DNA of 64,000 nucleotides from Entamoeba invadens IP1 (Eukaryota; Evosea; Mastigamoebida; Endamoebidae). How positions within the stretch are numbered: position 1 is the first letter of the stretch; every line of letters begins with the position of its first letter. The position numbers and the translations under genes were made by a program. This document shows positions 28,583 to 38,538 of the stretch, one piece after another. The DNA lies in assembly GCF_000330505.1 (NCBI RefSeq), contig NW_004191777.1, forward strand, positions 845,895-909,894, read 5' to 3'. The notes beneath the pieces were generated by a model, which saw only the letters and a program-made list of their open reading frames with translations, had not been told where the DNA came from and did no database searches.

Positions 28583-31252
28583 TTATAATTCATGGTATCC
28601 ATCGTGTGTATGATCCCGTTTATTAAAAAGTTTCAAAGCGAAAAAAATAACTGCACAAAGACCGGCGTATACACAAAACCAGAAAATCCATAACATCCAT
28701 GGCGTCCTCTTTTCCTTTCTTCGTTTCAGACCAACAGTCGGTTCATATTTCACCTGTGTATATTCAGGGCTAATCGTCTCAAAATAAGAGTCCACTGCAA
28801 CAAACCCAACGTCTCTACTCGTCTCGCCTCCAACAAAGAAAAGCAACGTTTCACTTTTCAACATATCAGCAGATACATGTGTCCCTCTTGAAGAGCATGG
28901 GTTCGTTACAACTGAAGACTCGTTTATACATTTGTCCCCTATTGAGACTTCATACACGGAACAGGATTTATACACTTCTATACGACTTTTGACCGACGTA
29001 GCTGCATTACACGTGTTGATATGAATTTTGCCGTTGACTGGCGCCGTGTATTGATACCACACACCAAGAAGCTTTTCAGAGTATTTCTTCTTCATCTCTT
29101 CTAACAAACTCTTGTCTTTGATCGTGTCAAGTGTCTTCATCCCACATCCACTTATCGTTGAAAACGCGTATTTAGTCAATGCATGTTGCCTTAGACCAGG
29201 TGTCAACAACTCTGCTTTGTCACACTTTGAATGAATCGGAGGTGTTAGTGTATAAACGTTCAGTCTAAACGTTCCTTCGGTATCAATCGCCTTCTCAGAC
29301 TCTGAGATGTATATGTAATACTCTGCACCTTCTTGAGCATCAAATTTGACGTAACTCGCTACACTTCCGCACTCCGGAGAGTCGTCGTTCCCCATCACAC
29401 AGACACCCTCGGAACATCCCTGAAAAACTTCTAAATAGGTGTCGAAGTGTGTTTCAATTCCACACGTCTCCACAACAAAAACGTCGGTGACTGGACTTTG
29501 GAAATAGTAGTACACGCCAGTACTTGTTTTGTTATCATTTCCTTTGTTGTTCAGATGACACACATTTGTTGTCTTTCTCCCATGATTCGATTTGTATTCA
29601 ACCAAACTGAATGGCGCATTCATCTCTGTCGCCAATTTACACGCATCATGTTGTGTGCGGAGTTCTTTTCTGATGAACACGCCAACATCTCCGCCAGTGT
29701 TTCCAGAGACAAAAATTAGAATGAAATCGTTCGGGTTCACTGTGACATGGAACTCATTCAGTTGTTGCTCCTCACACTTTTCAAAACAGTTTCTGAAAAA
29801 TTCGATATTAACGTTATAATTCTTCCTATTCTGTTTGAGTGCGACAGTCTGGACAAAGATTGGAAATGGCGTATTTAATAAATTTCGAACGCCGTACCAA
29901 CTCCCATGTCGCTTTCTAAACATTCCACAAATAGGTTCAGTAACATCTGTCTTTTCCATATCAAAGGTATCATAAAACACGTCATTTTCCGATTTAAAAG
30001 TGAATATATGTGGATTTTGGCACGTTGAATTGCGCATCATAATATTGCCAATTCTCTCCACAGTCAATGTCACGACACATCTCTCGCTGCTCTTCCGACA
30101 AAGTACTTTCAAGTAGTAAGTCTTGTCCTTTTCAAGATATTTTTGGATCTTCCCATTCTCAAGACACTTTTCAGTCTCAGTGGAGCACTCCCTCATATCG
30201 TCTCCACACTCGTTGAACAAATGAAGTGTTGTTTCTCCAATAGCAGAGCTACTGCATGTGTGAAATGAGTAATAATTGTTATCCCCAAGAATAGAATACC
30301 AATTCCCCCCTTGATCTTCACTTTGGCAATTTTTGGTCATGATGCTTGGGTTCACTGTTGATGTGTGAACGTATGGAAATTGCCTCATCGCGGTCGCCAT
30401 TTTACAGTGGACATTCACTTCGTCGTCCCCTTCAAATGCGACGATAAAAGTCCCTCTTTTTCGGGGTGAACTAGCTACATGGACGTAGTAAATTCTATTG
30501 TTCTCTGTATCGAGAGTTGTTTGACTCCCCATATTCCCGTCGGTACAATAGCCATCTTTGGAAGCAATTCGGTCATGGTTGTTACAACTCTCAAATACAG
30601 TAATTAGCGTGTCCACATTAGTCCCACGGTGGCACGTTGTGATTTTGAGTTTCTTTCCATTTCCTTGAAAGTAATAAAAGAGGCCAGAAAGGTCGTTGTA
30701 ATTTGGTGCGATTGCAGTTGTAGTACCTTCTCTGTATGATGGAAACGCAGCGACTTGTATCGCATTCTCACACTTTTGGTTGACTAATGGAGGGTATCGC
30801 GTGATTTGCAACCCAAAAACTCCAACGTCTGATGGCGCACTCCCAGTCACCATCACATAGAACTCGTCTCGTTTCATGTCATTGAATAATAACCGTGCGG
30901 AGCTCCCACACTGGTTGTAACTATCATCATTAATTGTCAACAGCCCGAGACCCACTCCATTCTCGCACTTTGACATCACCACAATTTTGGTGTCAAAATT
31001 TGTGTGGCCAGAGAGACACGTGTCTATCTCTAAGATGTCACCAACACCATTTGTTCTAATTTTGTACCACCTTCCTGCGCCACTGATTTCAGTGCCGCTA
31101 TAGTCATATTTAGATGGCTTTATGTGGGTTGTTTTATCTGTCACAGAAAATGCGTTTTGAGAAATCAAGTCGACGTATTCTGCTTTATCACATCGGGTAT
31201 TAGAAGAGCTTTTAACAAGAGCAATAAGACAAATAGTGATCAGTATTTTCAT
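28583..31252 (-). CDS. Type I surface protein with six Cys-containing modules (889 aa)
   Basis: A signal peptide is seen (M-K-I-L-I-T-I-C-L-I-A-L-V-K, cleavage about 15-17). It is followed by six repeats of about 115-150 residues, each starting with C-x-x-A/P and containing a Trp/Tyr-Tyr strand, a T-C step, T-x-I-x-V-F-x-x-C and a late G-x-F-x-h. Module starts are near residues 21, 160, 283, 413, 540 and 683. A single membrane helix (M-L-W-I-F-W-F-C-V-Y-A-G-L) is near residue 850, then a short cytoplasmic tail with K-L-F-N-K-R-D and a terminal Y-H-E-L. The modules resemble PPC/CUB-like beta sandwiches but I cannot assign a Pfam family. The protein should sit at the plasma membrane or in endosomes with the modules outside. 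The partial gene at 63105 seems related to a single module. Confidence 0.85.
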   Translation of the reverse strand: MKILITICLIALVKSSSNTRCDKAEYVDLISQNAFSVTDKTTHIKPSKYDYSGTEISGAGRWYKIRTNGVGDILEIDTCLSGHTNFDTKIVVMSKCENGVGLGLLTINDDSYNQCGSSARLLFNDMKRDEFYVMVTGSAPSDVGVFGLQITRYPPLVNQKCENAIQVAAFPSYREGTTTAIAPNYNDLSGLFYYFQGNGKKLKITTCHRGTNVDTLITVFESCNNHDRIASKDGYCTDGNMGSQTTLDTENNRIYYVHVASSPRKRGTFIVAFEGDDEVNVHCKMATAMRQFPYVHTSTVNPSIMTKNCQSEDQGGNWYSILGDNNYYSFHTCSSSAIGETTLHLFNECGDDMRECSTETEKCLENGKIQKYLEKDKTYYLKVLCRKSSERCVVTLTVERIGNIMMRNSTCQNPHIFTFKSENDVFYDTFDMEKTDVTEPICGMFRKRHGSWYGVRNLLNTPFPIFVQTVALKQNRKNYNVNIEFFRNCFEKCEEQQLNEFHVTVNPNDFILIFVSGNTGGDVGVFIRKELRTQHDACKLATEMNAPFSLVEYKSNHGRKTTNVCHLNNKGNDNKTSTGVYYYFQSPVTDVFVVETCGIETHFDTYLEVFQGCSEGVCVMGNDDSPECGSVASYVKFDAQEGAEYYIYISESEKAIDTEGTFRLNVYTLTPPIHSKCDKAELLTPGLRQHALTKYAFSTISGCGMKTLDTIKDKSLLEEMKKKYSEKLLGVWYQYTAPVNGKIHINTCNAATSVKSRIEVYKSCSVYEVSIGDKCINESSVVTNPCSSRGTHVSADMLKSETLLFFVGGETSRDVGFVAVDSYFETISPEYTQVKYEPTVGLKRRKEKRTPWMLWIFWFCVYAGLCAVIFFALKLFNKRDHTHDGYHEL

Positions 31253-31388
31253 ATCAAAAAGACTTACAAACAGAGTTTTCGAGTTCCTGGTGAGTTACTT
31301 CAATAATTGTAATTGTAATTAATATTATTAATTCATTTACTATAATATATACTTTATAGATGTTAATAAGAAATATAAGATGAGTGTG

Positions 31389-32261
31389 TTATTGATTCTT
31401 ACATCCCTCTTCACGTGTCAATTTTCTTACGGACTGTTTGGGTTCTAAGTCAGCGACGCCTCCTTCCTTTCGTTTTCGTTGCGGCATTTCCTCCACTTTT
31501 TCGTTGTGTTGTTCCTCTACTGACATTCCTTGGTCGATGTGTAAATCTTCTTTAAAATGAAGCAACGAAGACTCAAAGTTATTTCGAAGTTTAGAAACTA
31601 CAGTGAACCAATCGACTAAATTCTTTTTATCATCGCACGTCCCGAAAAATGGAAAGAAACACGTCATCTCTCCTTTTTCAATTTTTGTGTATGGATTTTC
31701 TTGTGTGAAAGTGAAAGGGTGAATCACTTTTAGTTCAATATTTTGTGGTTCTTCACTCCCACAAAAACTCGTTTCAAATTTCAACTCAACTTGGACTTGT
31801 TGTTTTGGCGTCAATTGCGTTTCGTTGAAACTCAGTGTGATGTTCTTTATTAATTTAACTTTAGTTTTCGCATCATCAAATTCAGTTGCTTCCGTCACCT
31901 CCACGTTACTCAGCGCGACTAAAAGCGTTTTGTCAGCTTCAAAGTCACCATCCTCTGACAATTTTTCAATCACAAAAAGTCGTCCCCAGAAACAGGGAAT
32001 TCCAATATACTTTGAGGTTTCTTTTGGGGTTTGTAAGGGTTTGAAATTCTTTAATTCTTCAATCTTTGCATTTTTTTCGCCGATAATATAAGGGATGATT
32101 TTTTTTGTCACCTCTTCGTTTAATTGAATGTTTTGTTTTGTTTTTGCATCAGTGTCTTTTATCATTTTGTATTCAGCACCTTTCACTTTTTCTTGAAGAG
32201 CGCGAAGTGCAAACAATCGTTTTGGATCGACGTCGGGGTTTGAATTCGTTTTGCTCATCAT
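31389..32261 (-). CDS. Divergent nucleosome-assembly-protein (NAP/SET)-like protein
   Basis: A 290-residue protein. The N-terminal helix (about 10-70) is followed by I-P-C-F-W (about 88), which matches the I-P-x-F-W that opens the NAP core. Then come L-S-N-V-E-V-T-E with K-I-x-L-S-F-N, an E-N-P-Y, and C-F-F-P-F-F where NAPs have S-F-F-x-F-F. The C-terminus is polar and charged. NAP/SET proteins are histone chaperones. The order of motifs fits, but spacing and identity are loose and the usual long acidic tail is absent, so it may be a lineage-specific NAP relative. The stop is followed closely by the 3' flank; the gene is on the same strand as its neighbour at 28583. Confidence 0.55.
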   Translation of the reverse strand: MMSKTNSNPDVDPKRLFALRALQEKVKGAEYKMIKDTDAKTKQNIQLNEEVTKKIIPYIIGEKNAKIEELKNFKPLQTPKETSKYIGIPCFWGRLFVIEKLSEDGDFEADKTLLVALSNVEVTEATEFDDAKTKVKLIKNITLSFNETQLTPKQQVQVELKFETSFCGSEEPQNIELKVIHPFTFTQENPYTKIEKGEMTCFFPFFGTCDDKKNLVDWFTVVSKLRNNFESSLLHFKEDLHIDQGMSVEEQHNEKVEEMPQRKRKEGGVADLEPKQSVRKLTREEGCKNQ

Positions 32262-32714
32262 TCTTATGGCAAATTTATTTAGTTTTTCTCTTTTCTTTAT
32301 TTGTAATAAATTTTAGTATATAGTCTTGTTCGTGATGCCTACTGACAAAAATCTATAATATATTTTTATTCAATCTATATTATATATATAGTAATAAATA
32401 CCAATTATTTCTTATTATTGAAAATTACTTGTTTTGAGTTTAAAACCAATTAATGAATTAAACAAAATAGTAAAATAATTATTAAATTGAATCTTCATTT
32501 TTGATGATAAAATTTTTTTTTGGAAGAAATCGACTTAAAAACATTTTTTTTAATGTTTTTTTAAAGTTAACAACTACTGAAGATTTTTTAAGGTTTTTGA
32601 ATATCGAATTACATAAATTAATACTCTTAATTATAATCAAATTGTTTAAGATAGGATTAATGAGAAACGCGACTAACTGCGCCGAACTTCAAACTCCAAC
32701 TTGAAAAAAATCAA
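32262..32714. other. Divergent intergenic region, nothing recognised
   Basis: 450 bp of AT-rich DNA between the NAP-like and RasGEF genes, which diverge. Both promoters must lie here. A stretch near 32640-32700 (AGATAGGATTAATGAGAAACGCG) is more mixed and is probably the RasGEF 5' leader. Confidence 0.5.
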
Positions 32715-34778
32715 ATGTCTCAAAAGTCTGACCGACAACGATCTGTTATGATCGGAAGACGGACTGATCTTATTTCGTCCAATGCGTCATCATCTTCTTC
32801 ATTAACACAAAGCTTGGTACAACCACAACGGGACATCTCCTCTCCCCAAAGCGCGTCTCCGCTCAGTCCTTCAAAGCTTAGTAAAGACGCTTCACCCAAA
32901 AACGTCCCCGAACCCCAACAAGATTTGATATCTCCAAGAGACCCCACGAAAAGAGGACTTTTTTCCGGATTACCTATGGACGCCACTGTCGAAGAGATGC
33001 TTGAAATCATCGAAGTGTATAACACCAAAATCGAAGAGTCGCTGAACAAATTGGGGAAAGTCGGCCAGTCACAAATAACACCGACGTTTACTCCGGAGCA
33101 GTACAAATATGCGCAAGAGTTACTCGATAAATATCCAAAGACTTTGTACCAGTCGTGTTATAACTTTGGAGGGCCTTCTGAGATATCGAATGAGATCAAC
33201 ACACTCAAAGAACAACTGTATTTCTTGGACCAAGCTATTTACACGTTCAGCGAACATGTGAATTCCCCATATGTGTTGCCATATAGCAAAAGGCAACCCA
33301 TTCCCGAATTTGTGTTTAAGATCAACAACAATTATAACGTCCAGACAGAAGTTATGATCCTCAAAATCCAAATCCGGCGATCGTATTATGAATTGTTCTC
33401 ATTGATTAAGACAATGGAGTTTGTCGGCGACTTGGACAAAGTCAAAGCATTCAACGAAAAGGTCGACCTCCTCTCGGAGTCACTCAAGAGAATGAAAGAG
33501 AAAATTGCGAATGAGAAGCGAACTGCTTTTGTGAAATTGAGTATGTACACAGACTCAAAAGGCATTGAAACGGACGATAAAGGAAACGTTTTGTCGGGGC
33601 CTATCGAGGCTCTTGTGCGTTGGTTAGTCAACCCTAACATCGATAATAACATCAAATTCATCGAAGCATTTTTGGTGACGTACAGACAATATTTGAAGCC
33701 GACCGAGTTGTTTGAGAAGTTGGTTGCGTTGTACCACGAGAATAAAGTTGGGTCTGAAGATAAACAGCGGAATGAGATCATGCACAAGACAGTGTTAGTA
33801 GTCGTGTTGACGTTGTGTAAATGGATGGCTGCATTTCCTCACGATTTCTTGGACCAATGCGATAAAGGGATTGGAGTGTTGCCACGATTGGACGAGTTTA
33901 TTAAGGAGAACGAAGCGGATCCGCTCATCACCGGTAAAATTGTGACGAACAGGAAGATGATGGTTGAGACGGCGATGGATAAGAAAACAATAGAAGAGCG
34001 TCTTGATATAGTGAATGTGAAAGAAGACTTTACTATAGCGACACTTCCTATCGAACAATTTGCACATCAACTGACGTTGTACGAGTTTGAAATGTTCAAA
34101 GCCATTGAAGCAAAAGAAATGCTTGGGAATGCGTGGACAAAGCCAGATAAGACGGAGCGTAGTCCCAATTTGTGTATGTTGATTGATCACTTCAATTCAA
34201 TCACTAATTGGGTCATCTCCACAATAGTCGACGAACCATCAGTCAAACAACGTGGCGTGATCGTCAAGAAGTTTGTTTCGATAGGAGAAGAGTTACTTCG
34301 AATCAACAATTATAATGGTGTCTTTGAATTTTTCTCGGGGTTAAATTCAACACCAGTTGGTCGTCTGAAACAGACGTGGGAGAAAGTCGGGACGTTTTCA
34401 CAAATAATGCAATCGTTGGAAAGAGTCACAGTCCCAACGGGGAGTTATCAGGTGTACAGAGCGGACATCAAAGCACATCAAAACTTCCCTTGTATTCCTT
34501 TCTTCGGTGTCTACTTACAAGACCTCACCTTCATCCATGAAGGAAATGAAGACAAAAAAGAAAATGGAGACGTCAACTTTGAGAAGTGTAGTTTGACGAC
34601 AAAAGTGATCGAAGACATGCTCTTTTATAAGAGGAAATATGAGTATTACCGAAACCCTGAAATCCTTGCGTTCATCAGAAAACTTAATGTGAGGTATTTG
34701 GCGATCGGGGAGAAGGAACTCTATGACAAATCACTCATCATTGAGCCACGACAACAAGGTAAAGCCAAGAAGAAATAA
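32715..34778 (+). CDS. Ras guanine-nucleotide exchange factor (RasGEF)
   Basis: A 687-residue protein. The N-terminal 90 residues are Ser/Pro-rich and low in complexity. A helical region (about 90-285) is followed by a RasGEF-N (REM) domain at about 290-365 (A-L-V-R-W-L, then F-L-V-T-Y-R-Q-Y) and a CDC25-homology catalytic domain at about 435-670 (A-H-Q-L-T-L-Y-E, F-N-S-I-T-N-W-V, F-V-S-I-G-E-E-L, N-N-Y-N-G-V-F-E, P-C-I-P-F-F-G-V-Y-L-Q-D-L). The conserved core F-F-G-V-Y-L and N-x-x-x-x-x-E motifs are present, so exchange activity is likely. It activates Ras/Rap-type GTPases, which in amoebae control motility and phagocytosis. The tail ends Lys-rich. Single exon. Confidence 0.95.
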   Translation: MSQKSDRQRSVMIGRRTDLISSNASSSSSLTQSLVQPQRDISSPQSASPLSPSKLSKDASPKNVPEPQQDLISPRDPTKRGLFSGLPMDATVEEMLEIIEVYNTKIEESLNKLGKVGQSQITPTFTPEQYKYAQELLDKYPKTLYQSCYNFGGPSEISNEINTLKEQLYFLDQAIYTFSEHVNSPYVLPYSKRQPIPEFVFKINNNYNVQTEVMILKIQIRRSYYELFSLIKTMEFVGDLDKVKAFNEKVDLLSESLKRMKEKIANEKRTAFVKLSMYTDSKGIETDDKGNVLSGPIEALVRWLVNPNIDNNIKFIEAFLVTYRQYLKPTELFEKLVALYHENKVGSEDKQRNEIMHKTVLVVVLTLCKWMAAFPHDFLDQCDKGIGVLPRLDEFIKENEADPLITGKIVTNRKMMVETAMDKKTIEERLDIVNVKEDFTIATLPIEQFAHQLTLYEFEMFKAIEAKEMLGNAWTKPDKTERSPNLCMLIDHFNSITNWVISTIVDEPSVKQRGVIVKKFVSIGEELLRINNYNGVFEFFSGLNSTPVGRLKQTWEKVGTFSQIMQSLERVTVPTGSYQVYRADIKAHQNFPCIPFFGVYLQDLTFIHEGNEDKKENGDVNFEKCSLTTKVIEDMLFYKRKYEYYRNPEILAFIRKLNVRYLAIGEKELYDKSLIIEPRQQGKAKKK

Positions 34779-34942
34779 CCTTAAAAAATTTGTTTGAATT
34801 GTTCGTTTGATTGGGTGGTATTGCTACTTATGGTTGTTATTAGTAATAATATAATACTTTATAATTCCTTTAATTATTTATAATAATTATAGTAATTTAT
34901 TAATAAAATGTGAAACAAAATATATCACAGCGAACAGCAAGT

Positions 34943-35377
34943 TTATTGTTTGTCCTCGGCTTGTGCGGTTGGTTCTTCCTTCTCTTCTTCCTCGTCGTTC
35001 TGGACGTTGTAGAACTTCAAGACAAAGCCCTCGTTCTTGTCGGAGACGACTCTGAGCCATTCTCTGAGGTTGTTCTTCTTGAGGTACTTCTTCATTAAGT
35101 ACTTCATGTACTTCTTGCAAAGTCCTTCCTTCTGGGTGGTGATGGTCACCTTCTTTCCGTCAACAATAGTGACTGAAATGCCCTTGGTATTGCCAGCCTT
35201 TCCGCTCATTTTAATGGTTTGTTTGAAGTATGTGACAAGCTTCTTTGGCTCAATGAAATCGGTGCAGCTTGTCAAGTCGAAGAAACAAGTGAAAGTGGTG
35301 GCCTCCTCGTCCTTAGTAACTTTCTTCTTGTCGACAACTACTTTCTCACTTGCTGGGGCTTTAACGGCTTTGCTCAT
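34943..35377 (-). CDS. RPL22: Large-subunit ribosomal protein eL22
   Basis: A 144-residue protein starting at the ATG at 35377-35375. The N-terminus is Ala/Lys-rich. The core matches eL22: T-F-T-C-F-F-D-L-T, I-x-V-T-I-V-D-G-K-K-V-T-I-T, Y-L-K-K-Y-L-K-K-N-N-L-R-E-W-L-R-V-V and Y-E/N-L-type strand F-V-L-K-F-Y-N-V. The acidic tail (E-E-E-E-K-E-E) is typical of the family. It converges with the RasGEF gene (165 bp apart). It is part of the 60S subunit. Single exon; codon use is strongly biased to C-ending codons, as expected of a highly expressed gene. Confidence 0.96.
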   Translation of the reverse strand: MSKAVKAPASEKVVVDKKKVTKDEEATTFTCFFDLTSCTDFIEPKKLVTYFKQTIKMSGKAGNTKGISVTIVDGKKVTITTQKEGLCKKYMKYLMKKYLKKNNLREWLRVVSDKNEGFVLKFYNVQNDEEEEKEEPTAQAEDKQ

Positions 35378-35569
35378 CACAGGCTGTACTTTTTTTAGTC
35401 CAACCCTTGTTATTTTCTCTTGCCTTTCTTTGTAATTTCTTTATAGTTCTATTAACTATATCTTCTATTTAGATATGTATTTGCTCTTGATTGATGTATA
35501 GTAAATAAAACTATTTGATAAACTAGAACAGTTAAAGATGAATTACACTTCAATGATGATCTAACAGTG

Positions 35570-37024
35570 CTATTTCGAAACGAATTTATACAACGAAGAA
35601 GGGAAGACGGGCATCTTATGAATGACTCTTCCCGTTTTGATCGCCTCCTTTTCCGTTTCAATGCGGCGGAAGAAGTTTTCTACAACAAGTTTATCCTGTG
35701 AGGTTGAGACGTCTTCTCCCGCCATCACCCGCACCGCAAGTCCCCAGTAATCCAACACAACGTTCCAATACCGCTCTTCAAGACACTTCCCACCTTCTTT
35801 CATATATATCACAAACCCATCCAATATGCCTTTTCCTTCATAATAAAGTCCTTTAATACCTTTAGCCAAGTCAAACACAACTTCATTCCCTTCGTACGTG
35901 TTCGCAGTGATCACAACTATTTGGCCTTGTCCAGACGTTGTGTCGTTCAACTCGGGGACATAATGTGAGGATGTCACACCACCGATACATAATGAAGACA
36001 AGAAGATCGCTATTTCTTGCAGCTTGTGTGCGTCATAAAGTTTCTTGGACTGGAACAACACCACTTTACACCCAACTAACAAGTTGAACAACAAGTGCGG
36101 AACCACCTTTGCTGATATCTCACTCACCAAATTTGAAAACCCAAACTTCGGCGAGATGTTCATTCGCATCGAGGGTTGATATAACGGAAAGATCGTTTGC
36201 ATTGGAAATTCTCTTGGTTGCGGTTTCGAAAAGCTGCTGTTACACAGCGCGAAATTGCCGAGTGTTAACACGTTTGAAAAAGAAGTCATGTTAATGAAGT
36301 AACTATCATACGACGTGTTGTTGTGCGACGATTTAAGTGTTTCTGTTAATGACTCGAAGATGTTCTCCGCACCCTTTTCATTGCCAATCGCGTCATTCAC
36401 CAATTCGCTGAATGTCATTGGTGACTGGAACGTCATTTGCGTGCCTCTCCAATACTTATCGCAAACATCCTGAAACCTTTTCGAGCACAACTGGAGTTGT
36501 TCTTTCACAAATTTGGCTTGTTGGCATGAGAATTGTCTCGATTGGAGCATTGAAATACACACAGTTGAGACGTATCCTCTTTTGTTACTTGGGTTGAATA
36601 CAGAGAAGTGCACAGACTAGATGTTATTCTTCTATTTCCAATTTCAATAGTAACAAACTATGCAATGGAAGTCCATTATAGAGTGCGTTAAAATAAGGTT
36701 TTGTTTCTCTTTCGGTGGTTCGTCGGGAGACATCGGCGCATTAGCATCAGCAGAGTAGTCACACCCCATTAATACTCGAGCAAGTTCTTTCTCGACCTTT
36801 TCATTCAGTGGTTTACTCAATTTACTATATATAATGACTTCTCCGTCTTCTAAGTCAAATTCAACAACAAAAAAGCCCGTAAACATCGTTGAGAGTTCTT
36901 GTGGGGTTATACTACTTCGTGCTTTACCCATAAGACGGTCAGAACTATAACTCGAACTTGCTCGTGGGGGTTGTGATCCGTAAGACGAACTGAAGTCGGT
37001 TGTCCCCGAGTCGCTACTTGACAT
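35570..37024 (-). CDS. Longin/DENN-type protein, possibly of the FLCN/C9orf72/SMCR8 group (470 aa, two exons)
   Basis: Exon 1 is 37024-36659 and exon 2 is 36616-35570, joined across a 42-bp intron from GTTTGT to TAG in phase 0. Exon 2 has no ATG at its open start, and exon 1 stops three codons after the donor, so the join is firm. The N-terminus is Ser-rich, then F-F-V-V-E-F-D-L-E-D-G-E-V-I-I-Y looks like the first strands of a longin domain. At the splice, F-H-C-I is followed by V-H-F-S-V-F-N-P-S-N-K-R-G-Y-V-S, as in uDENN/longin modules. Further on, V-V-P-H-L-L-F-N-L-L-V-G-C-K-V-V-L-F resembles a cDENN-like strand-helix. Such proteins act as Rab or Rag GTPase regulators. The subgroup is a guess. 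Confidence 0.7.
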
Positions 37025-37211
37025 TATCTTTTTGAGTTTCAACGAAATCTTTTTGCACTTTAAAACAGTGTTTTTCTTATCTTTCACTTCAAAACGAGAG
37101 TTTAAATTGTTTGGTATATTTATATTATTTAATGTATATTACATGTAAACTATCAGATTAATTTCAACTATAGTAAAACTATAAATGATAATATCATAAT
37201 TAATTACTATA

Positions 37212-38015
37212 GTCGGGTGATAAAGGGGGTTAATTTGGGACAGAAGTAGTTAATTTGAGTAAAAAACTATAAAATATAATTTATTTAACCATAAAAGTAT
37301 TAGAAGGGTTTTTTCAATTAACTACTTTGAAAATAATAAAAGAAAACCATAACTTTCTATTTTTGATATTATTCAATCTTTGAAAACAATGGAAGAAGAA
37401 GAGAAAGGAACCCTTGATGAAATAACCACAGGCAATCAACATAAAAAAGCAATTTAAATACAAGAAACCAGTTTAAAAACTGTATTTCAATATATATTCA
37501 CGATGTATATGGTTAAAATGCCAGAGTTTAATGAATTAACAACAGTGTCAATTTTTGAAAGTGTCAGGGAATCACTGAAAAATCATCATTTGTTATTTCA
37601 ATCTTTCAATCTTTCGTTGTTGAACCATTTCCATTGAGAAAAGATAAGAGAAAGACCATTTTAACATAAAAACAATTGGAGTTGAAAAAGAGCAGAAAAG
37701 AAATGAAACAAAGGAAAAAACAAAGGAAAAATTCTTTAACAAAACAAGTTTCAGACAAACCATAAAAAGTGCTGCGTTTTAGACTTCCACATTTTTTAAG
37801 TGAACAAATTGAGGTGTTTTTGTTTATTTTTGAAATAGAAATTTATAATTATTCAATTTATAATCATTTAAAATAAAAAACGATAATTTATATTATTATT
37901 TTAATTTTATGTTTATTTTGACCTTTAAATAGATTTTTTAAAAATTATAGTTTCAAAATTATATTTATCAAAATTAACTACCTTTGTCCCTTTTTAATGC
38001 CATTTATCCCCCGAC
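37212..38015. mobile_element. 804-bp non-autonomous DNA transposon with about 47-bp terminal inverted repeats
   Basis: The left end starts GTCGGGTGATAAAGGGGGTT and the right end on the minus strand starts GTCGGGGGATAAATGGCATT; the match continues through GGGACA and GTAGTTAATTT, about 80% identical over 47 bp. Both ends are flanked by TATA (37208-37211 and 38016-38019), so the duplication could be TA or TATA. The interior is AT-rich and the longest ATG frame (37390) is only 22 codons, so it encodes no transposase. TA-type targeting suggests a Tc1/mariner-type or similar enzyme supplied in trans. The right end overlaps the SNARE gene. Its terminal repeats are unrelated to those of the elements at 1527-1924. 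Confidence 0.82.
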
Positions 38016-38339
38016 TATAGAAGAAAAAATATAGTAATAGAGTAGAGTGGCCATTGCAAGTAATAATGTCATACCTACAAGGCAAATAATGAGCTTGTTA
38101 GATAATACCCTCATCCACATCTTCTTTAGATACGTATTTGAAGTGTCCAAGTCATTATTAATAGCATCAAGAATGTCTTTGTCTTTTTGTAGAATTTCTT
38201 TTTGTTGTTCCAAATCACTTAAGCTGTCCATTTCAAGTGTCACTATATCGTCTAATGTGTTGTTTGACTCTTCGATATACTGTGTTGCTTTTTCAAGCTT
38301 GTTGGTCGACTCTGTCATTATTGTTTGTGAGCAATTCAT
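38004..38339 (-). CDS. Short Vti1-like Qb-SNARE (111 aa) ending inside a transposon
   Basis: A SNARE helix at residues about 35-90 (L-E-Q-Q-K-E-I-L, then S-N-T-Y-L-K-K-M and R-V-L-S-N-K-L-I) is followed by one C-terminal membrane anchor, the order of a Vti1-type Qb-SNARE (Q-R-E-x-L, S-x-x-x-L-x-x-M, N-K-x-I). Vti1 normally has an N-terminal three-helix domain (about 220 residues in total), which is absent here, and only 200 bp separate this gene from the MFS gene upstream. The last codons V-G-G and the TAA lie in the transposon's terminal repeat (38004-38015). The anchor's natural end may therefore have been changed by the insertion, but it does not remove the helix. Vti1 acts in Golgi-endosome fusion. 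Confidence 0.8.
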   Translation of the reverse strand: MNCSQTIMTESTNKLEKATQYIEESNNTLDDIVTLEMDSLSDLEQQKEILQKDKDILDAINNDLDTSNTYLKKMWMRVLSNKLIICLVGMTLLLAMATLLYYYIFSSIVGG

Positions 38340-38538
38340 TATATTACAGAGTTTATAAAGAAGACTCTTATTGTGTTCTTAATCGGAATTAATGATGTAT
38401 GCTATGACAAATTCTATGTTAAAAGTTACTTTATAATATATTATAATATCCAATATGTCACAAGAAATAACAAAAAGAACTATACTAATAGTTTATGCAA
38501 ATGAAGTCTACAAATATTTCTGCTTTTTTAGTTTGTTG

